Both the position numbers and the translations under genes were made by a program. This document shows, piece by piece, positions 27,014 to 34,682 of a DNA stretch of 64,000 bases (position 1 is its first letter; the number at the start of each line of letters is the position of its first letter). Location: contig CAZDWZ010000003.1 in assembly GCA_964509425.1 (NCBI GenBank), positions 310,001 to 374,000 on the forward strand, given 5' to 3'. The notes beneath the pieces are model-generated. The model worked only from the letters and a program-made list of their open reading frames with translations, was not told the origin of the DNA and ran no database searches. This stretch comes from CAZDWZ01 sp964509425 (GTDB taxonomy: Bacteria > Bdellovibrionota_C > UBA2361 > SZUA-149 > CAZDWZ01).

Positions 27014-27035
27014 CTAACATAATACTAACAATAAA
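27014..27035 (+). promoter_or_regulatory. Possible Pho box between pstS and the porin gene
   Basis: An 11-bp direct repeat CTAACATAATA-CTAACAATAAA (27014-27035) resembles the PhoB consensus CTGTCATAAAA repeated every 11 bp. It lies in the 314-bp divergent gap between pstS and a phosphate-type porin gene, about 125 bp upstream of the porin start and 170 bp from pstS. Both neighbours are classic Pho-regulon targets. Binding is inferred from pattern and context. Confidence 0.6.
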
Positions 27036-27158
27036 GTTCGCTGTCGATCGCGCCCTGCGATTGATGTTTGATCCTGCTTACTGATAGCCACACGTGTGTG
27101 CGCCGCTTGGTGCACTTGATGTTTGAACAAACGTTGTGCGCAGCAATCAGGGAGGAAC

Positions 27159-28604
27159 ATGATCTTCAAGCGAATTCTTCGCTCCGCTCTCATTCAGCTT
27201 CTCTTCTTCAATCTTTTCTTAGTCACATTTTTCTCAGTCACATTTTTCTCGGTCACATTTCACGAACTCGGTTCGCAAAACTTAGCCGAGGCACAAACTC
27301 TTGAATTGTATGTCGATCAAACGACGAAGCAAGTTTTCACGGAGCCCGGTCCGGGCCGTGTCAAGCTCGGTGCGTTCGCACCGGCATTGCCTCCGGGGAA
27401 GGGTCAATCAATTTCTACAACACCGAATGCGAGCGTGCCGGTCGTAAAGCCGCCTTCAGAAGACAAGCACTGGTACGACAAGCTCTCACTCCGCGGTTAC
27501 ACGCAGATGCGCTACAGCGGGATGATGTCGCGAGACGGGGCGGATTGGTTCCATCCAGCGGATCGATCAGTGGCGAAAGATCAGACATTTCTCATTCGCC
27601 GAGGCCGTCTCATTTTGAGCGGTGACGTAACTGATCACCTCTTTCTGTATGCTCAGCCGGATTTGTTTGCGTCACCTTCGGACGGCGACTTTTCGCTGCA
27701 ATCGCGGGACCTCTATGGTGATCTTTCCTTCGACAAGAAGAAGGAGTTCCGAGTTCGCTTCGGTCAGTCTAAGGTACCGTTCGGCTTCGTGAACATGCAG
27801 TCCAGTCAAAACCGTCTGACGCTTGAACGTGCGGAAGCGCTGAACTCCGCCGTGGAGAGTGAACGGGACATCGGTGCGTTCTTCTACTGGGCGCCGGAAG
27901 AAATTCGGAGCCGGTTTAAGATGCTTGTTAAAGACGGTCTGAAAGGATCAGGCGACTACGGCGTGTTCGCCCTCGGCGCATACAGCGGTCAAGGGCTAAA
28001 CCGTCAGGATGCAAACGACACTCCGCACATCGTGAGCCGTGTGAGCTATCCGTTTAAGGTCGGAGAGGATCAGATTTTCGAGGCGGGTGTTCAAGGGTAT
28101 CACGGACGATTTGTTCCCCGAACTTCAAGCTTCACTCTTGAAGGAGATGAGGATGCCACGACGCCGAAATTCCGCTCCGACGGCATCATCGATCAGCGGG
28201 CTGGAGTTTCTGCGATTCTCTATCCGCAGCCTTTCGGTATCGAGGCCGAGTGGAACTTCGGTCGCGGTCCGCAGCTCAGCGAAGATATGCGGACGATCGA
28301 AGAGAAGTCGCTGAACGGAGGTTACGTGCTTGCAAACGTGAAGCTCGATGCCGGAGCGGAGGCCGGAATATTCTTTCCGTTTGTCCGCTGGCAATACTTT
28401 GACGGCGGGAGAAAGTTCGCACGGAACGCTCCCGAAGTGCTGTTGAACGAGTGGGATGTCGGTGTCGAGTGGCAGCCGCTTCCAGAATTCGAGCTAACCG
28501 CGCAGTATTCTTTCTCGAACGAGCGAACGAATACGAACGTGTTTCCGTACAATCAACTCACTGACGGAAGCCGCTTCGCGGTTCAGGCGCAGTTAAACTA
28601 CTAG
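27159..28604 (+). CDS. OprP/OprO-type phosphate-selective porin
   Basis: 481 residues from ATG at 27159, after GGAGG; an upstream ATG at 27123 has no such site. A long signal peptide includes a threefold VTFFS-type repeat. A low-complexity Pro-rich region follows, then a beta-barrel: KLSLRGYTQMRYSGM, FLIRRGRLILSGDVTDHLFLYAQPDL, FRVRFGQSKVPFGFVNMQSS and a final amphipathic strand ending in NY. The order and motifs match the phosphate-selective porin O/P family (outer-membrane trimers for phosphate or polyphosphate). Its position divergent from pst supports a role in phosphate uptake. A strong terminator follows. Confidence 0.88.
   Translation: MIFKRILRSALIQLLFFNLFLVTFFSVTFFSVTFHELGSQNLAEAQTLELYVDQTTKQVFTEPGPGRVKLGAFAPALPPGKGQSISTTPNASVPVVKPPSEDKHWYDKLSLRGYTQMRYSGMMSRDGADWFHPADRSVAKDQTFLIRRGRLILSGDVTDHLFLYAQPDLFASPSDGDFSLQSRDLYGDLSFDKKKEFRVRFGQSKVPFGFVNMQSSQNRLTLERAEALNSAVESERDIGAFFYWAPEEIRSRFKMLVKDGLKGSGDYGVFALGAYSGQGLNRQDANDTPHIVSRVSYPFKVGEDQIFEAGVQGYHGRFVPRTSSFTLEGDEDATTPKFRSDGIIDQRAGVSAILYPQPFGIEAEWNFGRGPQLSEDMRTIEEKSLNGGYVLANVKLDAGAEAGIFFPFVRWQYFDGGRKFARNAPEVLLNEWDVGVEWQPLPEFELTAQYSFSNERTNTNVFPYNQLTDGSRFAVQAQLNY
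27216..27260 (+). repeat. 15-bp tandem repeat, three units, in the porin signal peptide
   Basis: Three 15-bp units (TTCTTAGTCACATTT, TTCTCAGTCACATTT, TTCTCGGTCACATTT) differ at only two positions. They encode the repeated hydrophobic core FLVTF-FSVTF-FSVTF. Unit gain or loss would lengthen or shorten the signal peptide core in frame. Confidence 0.85.
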
Positions 28605-28620
28605 ACGCAGAAAACTAAAC

Positions 28621-28666
28621 ACAAAAACGCCGAAGGAGGCCCAGGGCCTCCGACGGCGTTTTTGTC
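28621..28666 (+). terminator. Strong intrinsic terminator after the porin gene
   Basis: ACAAAAACGCCG (28621-28632) pairs with CGGCGTTTTTGT, with an inner stem GGAGGCCC/GGGCCTCC; the downstream arm ends in a T-run. The symmetric A/T flanks allow it to work in both directions, but the only gene ending close by is the porin. The remaining 28667-28935 holds nothing I can name. Confidence 0.9.
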
Positions 28667-28935
28667 GTTTTGGGCGCCTCCATTTCGGAGTGCTGGAGGA
28701 GAGACTCACCGGTAACTCACCGAGGCTCGCTTCTAAGGAATTCTGGAGATGAAGTGAATCCGCACAGACGTCGAGGCTGGTAACACTCGGCGAAACGCCC
28801 GGCGTCGCCCGGAAAATATTTCAGGCGCTGAAGGAATGGTGAGGACGCGGCCGGCCCCTCGGGAATTCCGCTTGCGCAGAGATAGCTTATCTCTCGTGTA
28901 AAGGTTTATTCGTCGTCTACATCGTGGGGGCGGCG

Positions 28936-29805
28936 CTAGGGTCGGCGGCGTTGGTGTCGAACAAGTCGATGCCAACCACCACTTTTGATCCATTTGTTGA
29001 GCAGTGGAATGCCCGGGTGGCGGCGCTCGAGAAGTTTAAACTCCCGACCGTGAACGACTCGGCGGCCGTTCTTGACTTTAATGGGGCCGAGGGCCGCATG
29101 GCAGAGCTCATGGTAGAGCAGAGGCTCAAGATAGGGGAGAGCTTCGACGTGTTGCATAATGGCCGCTACCCGCACTACTCGGCGCTCAGAATGGCAAGAC
29201 GCCAGAGTGCTGGTGTGACGACGGTATGACCAGATGACCCGATAATCTTTGAGCTCGGGCTGCTCGGGGAAATATTGGCCAATCAGTTCTTCCCACAACA
29301 CGCGAAGGGCCGGAGTTTTTCCTTCTTCCTCGGTGCCCGGCAGGAGAAGGAGTTGGGCAGACTCCGAACTCTCCTTGGGAACCGCAGGAACGCGAAAACT
29401 TCTCGCTAGACCGAAAAGCTTTCCCATCCAGATATCCGTGGCCTCGAGCTCGGCGAAGTTCGATAGAGAGTCGCGCACCGAGCGCACGAGCCGCAACAGA
29501 GTTGGCACTACCCAGTCTCCCGTTTCTTTGGAGAATAATTTCCGCTCAATAGTGACGATTGTCTGACGGGGAATCTTATCGCCGCGCCGAGTAACCGTGA
29601 GCACACGAATCGGTTCGGGCGCAGTTTCACCCAGAAGCAATCGATATTCGGGATAAGGCGCGAAATAAAGTTGGAGTCGAAGGAAGAGCCGCTCATCGTA
29701 CGCGGCCCGCGGCTCAAGACCGCTTTTGCTCGAAGTACGTCCGGTAAGTTCTCCCAACTCCGATGTACTGCACGGCTCCAGAAGGGAGATTTGCGACCTC
29801 TTCAT
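28936..29805 (-). CDS. SprT-like zinc metallopeptidase domain protein
   Basis: Up to 289 residues. The zinc motif HELCH sits in EPLLYHELCHAALGP and is followed by VVHGREFKLLERRHPG, the arrangement of the SprT/WSS1-like metallopeptidase group. The N-terminal 150 residues are unassigned. The ATG at 29805 would make it overlap the carbonic anhydrase gene by 92 bp; a TTG inside the overlap is another possible start, so the true N-terminus is uncertain. SprT-type proteins often act on DNA-linked proteins or remain uncharacterised; no substrate can be named. Confidence 0.75.
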   Translation of the reverse strand: MKRSQISLLEPCSTSELGELTGRTSSKSGLEPRAAYDERLFLRLQLYFAPYPEYRLLLGETAPEPIRVLTVTRRGDKIPRQTIVTIERKLFSKETGDWVVPTLLRLVRSVRDSLSNFAELEATDIWMGKLFGLARSFRVPAVPKESSESAQLLLLPGTEEEGKTPALRVLWEELIGQYFPEQPELKDYRVIWSYRRHTSTLASCHSERRVVRVAAIMQHVEALPYLEPLLYHELCHAALGPIKVKNGRRVVHGREFKLLERRHPGIPLLNKWIKSGGWHRLVRHQRRRP

Positions 29806-30256
29806 CGCTCAGTTCTCTCGTCACTTTCCCCGGCACGCCCATAACCATACTGCGAGCGGGGATTCGTTTTCCCTCTGGAACTACCGAACCGGCGGCGATC
29901 AGGCAATCGTCTTCGACGATGGTGTCGTCGAGAATAATCGCGCCCATGCCAATCAGGCAGCGATTCCCTATTGAACATCCATGAATTATCGCACGATGTC
30001 CGATCGTTACGTTTTCACCGACAATAACCGGGGAACGACCGCTCGTCGTGTGAACCATTGCATGTTCCTGAATGTTTGTTCCCCGTCCGATACGAATTGG
30101 CTGCAAATCGCCGCGGAGGACTGCTCCGAAGAATATCGAGACGTCGGCCTCGACGATGACGTCGCCGGTGATCCACGCCGTAGGAGCGACAAACGCCGTG
30201 GCATTTATGAGCGGGAACTTGCCCTCGAAAGGGATGATGTTTGATGCCGCAGCCAA
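29714..30256 (-). CDS. Gamma-class carbonic anhydrase-like protein
   Basis: 180 residues forming a left-handed beta-helix of hexapeptide repeats (for example VIVEADVSIFFGAVLRGD). The zinc ligands of the family are present: His in QEHAMVHTT and the pair in IGHRAIIHGC. YrdA/CaiE-type proteins trimerise and bind zinc between subunits; many hydrate CO2, some have unknown roles. Upstream neighbour is pdhB-like; the 3' end overlaps the SprT-like gene. Confidence 0.92.
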   Translation of the reverse strand: MAAASNIIPFEGKFPLINATAFVAPTAWITGDVIVEADVSIFFGAVLRGDLQPIRIGRGTNIQEHAMVHTTSGRSPVIVGENVTIGHRAIIHGCSIGNRCLIGMGAIILDDTIVEDDCLIAAGSVVPEGKRIPARSMVMGVPGKVTRELSDEEVANLPSGAVQYIGVGRTYRTYFEQKRS

Positions 30257-30387
30257 AGTTAGTGCTTCGTCCGGAGAGAGCTTAATACAAATAACGTTCG
30301 CAAAATTTGTTCGCCGGCGGGCAATTTCCTCAGTTTACCGTATCGCGAACAGCTCGTGATTCACATCGCGAGCTATTCGACTCGGAT

Positions 30388-31470
30388 TTAGCCGAGCATC
30401 TTCAATGCGGTTTCCATGATCCGTTGCGGAGTCGGAGACATCATTGCTTCAAGACTCTTCGCATACGGGTAAGGGCAATCAAGCCCCGACATAACCTTCA
30501 CCGGTGCGTCCAGATAATCGAAGGCTTTTTCCTGGATGAGGTTTCCGAGCCACGAGCCGACGCTAGCGATAGGCCAAGCTTCTTGCACGATCAGCGCCCG
30601 GTTTGTCTTTCGCACGGATCCGAGCATCGCATCTTCGTCGAGTGGACGAATGGATCGAAGATCAACGACTTCCGCGCTGATGCCTTGTTCCGCAAGAAGC
30701 TCTGCGGCCTTGAGGCATACCGGTACGGACTTAGACCAGGTGATTATGCTGATATCCTTCCCGGTGCGTTTAATGTCAGCGACTCCGAGCGGGATTACAT
30801 ATTCCCCTTCCGGAACTGGGCCCTTCGCGGAATACATCGCTTCCGATTCGATGAATACGACTGGATTCGGATCGCGGATTGCGGACTTAAGAAGTCCTTT
30901 AGCGTCGTAAGGAGTTGCCGGCATGACTACTTTCAATCCAGGGATATGCGCGTAGTAGCTTTCCAATGCCTGTGAGTGCTGAGCAGCGAGCTGGTGCACC
31001 GAACCACCTGGACCGCGGAAAACGATCGGTACTTCGAATGCTCCGGCGGACATGTAGCGCATCTTCGCCGCGGCGTTTACGACTTGATCAATCGCGATGA
31101 GTGAGAAGTTGAACGTCATGAACTCGATGATTGGACGGAGTCCAGCCATCGCTGCGCCAACGCCGAGACCGGCGAAGCCGTTTTCTGAGATAGGCGTATC
31201 AATGACGCGTTTCTCGCCGAACTTATCGAGGAGTCCGCGAGAGACCTTGTAGGCGCCGTCGTAGTATCCGACTTCTTCACCCATCAAAAAGATTCTCTCG
31301 TCGCGGAGCATCTCTTCTGCGAGCGCTTCGTTCAGCGCATCTCTAATGCTCAATTCACGCATAGCCGGCTCCACACGTCCATTTCCGTTCCGCGGATGTC
31401 CATTCGCCCCTTCGCCATACGAAGTGCCACCGCTATTCTCGCTGATTGAAGTCCCTGCAGCAGTTACCAT
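30388..31470 (-). CDS. pdhB: Pyruvate dehydrogenase E1 component, beta subunit
   Basis: 360 residues. Family elements: MRELSIRDALNEALAEEM, MGEEVGYYDGAYKVSRGL, DTPISENGFAGLGVGAAM and FRGPGGSVHQLAAQHSQ, with the C-terminal EAWPIASVGSWL. About 36 extra N-terminal residues are Gly/Asn-rich and unlike the core; ATG at about 31362 (MRELS) could be the true start. With the alpha subunit it performs thiamine diphosphate-dependent decarboxylation of pyruvate. E2 and E3 genes are not in the window. It follows the alpha gene by 17 bp. Confidence 0.93.
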   Translation of the reverse strand: MVTAAGTSISENSGGTSYGEGANGHPRNGNGRVEPAMRELSIRDALNEALAEEMLRDERIFLMGEEVGYYDGAYKVSRGLLDKFGEKRVIDTPISENGFAGLGVGAAMAGLRPIIEFMTFNFSLIAIDQVVNAAAKMRYMSAGAFEVPIVFRGPGGSVHQLAAQHSQALESYYAHIPGLKVVMPATPYDAKGLLKSAIRDPNPVVFIESEAMYSAKGPVPEGEYVIPLGVADIKRTGKDISIITWSKSVPVCLKAAELLAEQGISAEVVDLRSIRPLDEDAMLGSVRKTNRALIVQEAWPIASVGSWLGNLIQEKAFDYLDAPVKVMSGLDCPYPYAKSLEAMMSPTPQRIMETALKMLG

Positions 31471-31487
31471 TGCACCCCCGGTAGACG

Positions 31488-32459
31488 TTAAAATACTGGA
31501 TGAGGTTCGACGTAGGTGTAGTCCGCCACGGTCATCGGATCCGGATCCGGCGACTCGTGTGCAAATCGAACTGCGTCTTGAATTTCGGTCTCAACTTCGT
31601 CAGCCACTCGATCTGCTTCCGAGGAAAGCTCAGGGAAGTCTCGATCGATCCGCTGTCTTGCAAGAATGAGCGGGTCCTTCTTCTTCCATTCCTCGACTTC
31701 TTCTTTCGTCCGGTATTTGCCGGGGTCCGCCATTGAATGACCGCGATACCGGTACGTTTTGAACTCGAGAAGGATCGGGAGAGATTCGTTTCTTGCCCGA
31801 TCGATTGCCTGCTTAGCGACGTTATAAACATCGACGACGTCGACACCCTCTGCCGTGTAGCGGGCCATAGGATAGCCAAGTGCTCGCACCGATGCGTCAT
31901 CGACCGCGAGTGATCGCTTCGCGGGCGTGCCCATCGCGTATCCGTTGTTCTCAATTACGAAGACAACCGGAAGCTTCCAGAGCGCCGCGAGGCAAAGTCC
32001 TTCGTGGAATGGTCCGATGCTCACCGCGCCTTCGCCGAGGAAGCACACAGAGACCAAGCCGTCTTGGCGGTACTTTGAAGCGAACGCGGACCCCGTCGCG
32101 AGCGGTACATGTGCGCCGACGATCCCGTGACCGCCCATGAAATTATCTTCGGCGTTGAAAAAATGCATTGAACCGCCGCGGCCCTTGGCGCAACCGGTAG
32201 CTTTACCGAACAGCTCCGCCATCCCCGCCCGAGCATTTCCGCCACGCGCGAGATACTGTGCATGGACGCGATAGGCGGTCCAAACGTAATCCTTCGGATG
32301 AGTTGCTGCGATGACGCCGGTTCCAACGGCTTCTTGACCGATGTAGAGGTGGAGAAACCCTCCGATTTTTCTCTCCGTGTATGCCTTTGCAGCCTCTTCC
32401 TCGAAGCGCCGCATTTCGACCATTTTGCGGTACAGTCCCAGTAGTGTTCGTCCCTCCAT
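31488..32459 (-). CDS. pdhA: Pyruvate dehydrogenase E1 component, alpha subunit
   Basis: 323 residues. The thiamine diphosphate site is visible as GEGAVSIGPFHE...ENNGYAMGT. GGSMHFFN and the phosphorylation-loop-like segment YRYRGHSMADPGKYR are typical of E1 alpha. Forms a heterotetramer with the downstream beta subunit. First gene of the leftward operon, with GGAG-type spacing before the ATG (GGAGTTAC on the minus strand). Confidence 0.95.
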   Translation of the reverse strand: MEGRTLLGLYRKMVEMRRFEEEAAKAYTERKIGGFLHLYIGQEAVGTGVIAATHPKDYVWTAYRVHAQYLARGGNARAGMAELFGKATGCAKGRGGSMHFFNAEDNFMGGHGIVGAHVPLATGSAFASKYRQDGLVSVCFLGEGAVSIGPFHEGLCLAALWKLPVVFVIENNGYAMGTPAKRSLAVDDASVRALGYPMARYTAEGVDVVDVYNVAKQAIDRARNESLPILLEFKTYRYRGHSMADPGKYRTKEEVEEWKKKDPLILARQRIDRDFPELSSEADRVADEVETEIQDAVRFAHESPDPDPMTVADYTYVEPHPVF

Positions 32460-33182
32460 CGGGGGTAACTCCTTAGGCGTTATGGATGTCGCTCTATCTT
32501 GCTAGAAAAATCCTGGGGGGGTGTATAGGGGAAATTCGCTGCCGAAACAAGCATCAGGATAGTGCAGTGAACACCGCGAGAGAAAACCGCCGAGTCGGAA
32601 AAACCGCAGGAAATGAAGCCCTCCGTAGTTATGCCAAAAGCGGCGAAATGAAAGCAGTAATTTCTGAAGAAATTCACGCTCGAAGTAGCCTGCGATTAAA
32701 GCGGCCAGAAGCCTGCGGATGTCACAGTCAATGTCGCAGTCAATGACACAGCGAACAACACAAGTGAACAACACAAGTGAACAACACAGTGGTGCCGGTT
32801 TGACGTCGCGAAAGATTGCCGCTCGAGAGTCTCGGAGACCAAGAAAATCTCGGAGACCAAGAAAACTCGGAGACCAAGAAAACTCGGAGACCAAGAAAAC
32901 TCGGAGACCAAGAAAATCAGAGAAGAGGTGGCTCAACGAGACACCATCAGAGTGACACTGAAATAAAAAACCCGCTGACTTGTAGAACTGCGTTCAAAGC
33001 ATGAACGACCAAGTTCGGGGCTGCGGCTCGATGGATGCGAGTCGCGGAAACGTTTAGTAAGGTTGAGATTAAAGGATCTCAGAAGAAGATTCAACAAAAA
33101 TCTTTTACTCGATACCCTTTAATTCAACTTTTTTCCGACTCGCACCAGAAAGCCTTTCAACTCACAGAGTTGGGGCTGAACT
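32460..33182. other. Host-prophage boundary region without a convincing gene
   Basis: 720 bp upstream of pdhA and of the first prophage gene. Three tandem arrays lie at 32720-32916. Frames across them are Ser/Arg/Pro-rich products of the repeats and are rejected as genes. A hairpin CAACTC-ACA-GAGTTG lies shortly before 33183. If the prophage is integrated, an attachment site could be here, but its partner is outside the window. Confidence 0.5.
32720..32916. repeat. Three successive short tandem-repeat arrays
   Basis: First, 12-bp units such as TGTCACAGTCAA (32720-32755, three units). Second, 13-bp units GAACAACACAAGT (32753-32790, three units, the last shortened). Third, 17/18-bp units CTCGGAGACCAAGAAAA (32831-32916, five nearly identical units). 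Different unit lengths and sequences side by side suggest repeated local slippage rather than one element. Confidence 0.9.
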
Positions 33183-33641
33183 GTGGTCAACGATGTAACT
33201 TTAATTAACGCTAATCTTAAAGTTGCTCCGGACGCGATCACACTCGCGCGAGAACAACTCAAGTCCGACGAAGGTCTTCGCCTCAAAGCGTACACAGACA
33301 CCGAAGGACATCTCACCATCGGTTACGGCCGGAATCTCGAAAACGGAATCTCTCACGCGGCGGCGGAGCTCATGCTCTCCGAAGACATCGTCATCGCGTG
33401 CGACGATTGCTTGAAGGTCTTCGGTGATGATTTCCTGTCGTACTCCCCGAGACGACAGGCGGCGCTCATCAACATGCTGTTCAATCTGGGTCTGAAGCGC
33501 TTTCAGAAGTTTCAGCAAACCATCGCTTTCATCAAGCAAGGCCGGTGGGAGAAAGCCGCCGCTGCCGCGCTTGAATCTAAGTGGGCAACCCAGGTGAAGG
33601 GCAGGGCAGTTCGGGTCGCGGAGGCGCTCCGGAATGGGTAG
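33183..33641 (+). CDS. Phage lysozyme (T4-type, GH24)
   Basis: 152 residues, GTG start. Glu30, Asp39 and Thr45 in SDEGLRLKAYTDTEGHLTIG reproduce the T4 lysozyme Glu11/Asp20/Thr26 spacing exactly, followed by IGYGRN. The C-terminal NMLFNLGLKRFQKFQQ helix is also typical. It cleaves peptidoglycan at lysis. There is no signal peptide, so a holin is needed; a candidate lies at 57124. It is the first rightward prophage gene and overlaps the next by 8 bp. Confidence 0.92.
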   Translation: MVNDVTLINANLKVAPDAITLAREQLKSDEGLRLKAYTDTEGHLTIGYGRNLENGISHAAAELMLSEDIVIACDDCLKVFGDDFLSYSPRRQAALINMLFNLGLKRFQKFQQTIAFIKQGRWEKAAAAALESKWATQVKGRAVRVAEALRNG

Positions 33642-34188
33642 CTTCAATTTCATCAAGGTTTTTACGACTCCGGACGATGAAATGCTACCCTATTTGGGTC
33701 GGAAGAAGCATCATCCCAGACATCACCACCAAGCCGAAGACGAAGACACCGACGACCATCAAACAAAGGCTTGTAAGTCCTTTATGCGGGCGGTGGTTCG
33801 GCAAGCAGTCTCAGACCTCCTTACCCGCCCGAGAGAAACCTGGGGTTTTTGGGAAGAGGAACTTATCCGCGATTACAATGCGGTGATTGAAAACAAGGAA
33901 CTCGGTGCCGTCGCACGAATGCGAGAGACGAATCGAATCAATCAGCTCGAGGAGCTTCTAGAGTTCTCCAAGGCGGCGTGGAACTGGCTAGAGAGTGATT
34001 CAGACGAAGTCTTTTCCTACCGATGGATCGCCGAATATCTCGGCCTCCCCTTCGATCTCCATCTCCGGCTCGACGCCCTTCAGGACGGAGCACACTACAT
34101 GCAAATCAAATCCGCGAGCCGTCACCGAGTCGAGTCCGGCGCCCGTAACCATTCGTATGCCCCAAGACGGATGAGACAATCCGCTTAG
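33634..34188 (+). CDS. Phage hypothetical protein, 184 aa
   Basis: Unknown family. Early His/Asp/Glu-rich stretch (RKKHHPRHHHQAEDEDTDDHQ is close to a metal-binding composition), then a helical segment resembling phage proteins encoded next to small terminase (RRxxxDLLTRPRETWGFWEEELIRDY). Its tail (from about residue 165) overlaps a promoter-like motif. It may prepare DNA for packaging, inferred from position only. Confidence 0.65.
   Translation: MGSFNFIKVFTTPDDEMLPYLGRKKHHPRHHHQAEDEDTDDHQTKACKSFMRAVVRQAVSDLLTRPRETWGFWEEELIRDYNAVIENKELGAVARMRETNRINQLEELLEFSKAAWNWLESDSDEVFSYRWIAEYLGLPFDLHLRLDALQDGAHYMQIKSASRHRVESGARNHSYAPRRMRQSA
34152..34180 (+). promoter_or_regulatory. Possible phage promoter upstream of terminase genes
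   Basis: TTCGTA and GACAAT separated by 17 bp, preceded by TAACCA, matching the motif seen at 53057 and 56743. It lies within the 3' end of the preceding gene and about 100 bp before the small terminase gene. This is the weakest of the four. Confidence 0.3.
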
Positions 34189-34280
34189 CCTCACTGCGTC
34201 ATTCCAATCCTGCTGAATCACACGGGCTCCGACACCGTGCCGCATCAGGGGCTCTAATTTGAACCCCTATCAAAAGGCGG

Positions 34281-34682
34281 ATGAAGTCCAAGACGAAAGA
34301 GAAGCCGGGGCCGAAACCGATCGTATGGGACGAGGAACAAGCGAAGCTCGTTTGCCTCCTCGCGGAACACGGAGTTGCTCAGTCTCGGATTGCCGCAGCT
34401 CTCGGTCTGTCTGAGTCGACCCTCAAGCGGCATTACGGGCCGGTCCTCAAGTTGGGCCACGCGCGAGCTCTGGCGACGTTCGAGATGAACTTCTACCAGC
34501 TCGCCAAGTCAGGACTGCACCCGTCCATCTCGATTTTCTGGGCCAAGTGTCGGCTCGCCTACAACGAAAACAAACCCGACGCTCCGAAGCCGAAGAAGCG
34601 GGCATTCGTCTTCCGCGTGACTGGACCCGGTGAGCGAATCGATTCCCCGGAGGTCGTCGAAGATGAAGATGACGACGAATAG
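34281..34682 (+). CDS. Phage terminase small subunit-like protein
   Basis: 133 residues. A helix-turn-helix is visible at about residues 20-50 (LVCLLAEHGVAQSRIAAALGLSESTLKRHY), as in small terminases that recognise the packaging site. The tail is acidic (VVEDEDDDE). It is immediately followed, with overlap, by the large terminase gene, which supports the assignment. Confidence 0.8.
   Translation: MKSKTKEKPGPKPIVWDEEQAKLVCLLAEHGVAQSRIAAALGLSESTLKRHYGPVLKLGHARALATFEMNFYQLAKSGLHPSISIFWAKCRLAYNENKPDAPKPKKRAFVFRVTGPGERIDSPEVVEDEDDDE

Noticed and set aside
28733..28993. 86-residue minus-strand frame downstream of the porin
   Set aside because: Basic, Pro-rich, overlaps the end of the SprT-like gene, no ribosome binding site; probably noncoding.
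30307..30975. 222-residue plus-strand frame
   Set aside because: Antisense shadow of the pyruvate dehydrogenase beta subunit gene, which is certain.
32831..32916. CRISPR array
   Set aside because: The 17-bp units are contiguous with no spacers.
32719..33004. Ser/Arg/Pro-rich frames on the plus strand
   Set aside because: They are translations of the tandem arrays and have no ribosome binding site or other support.
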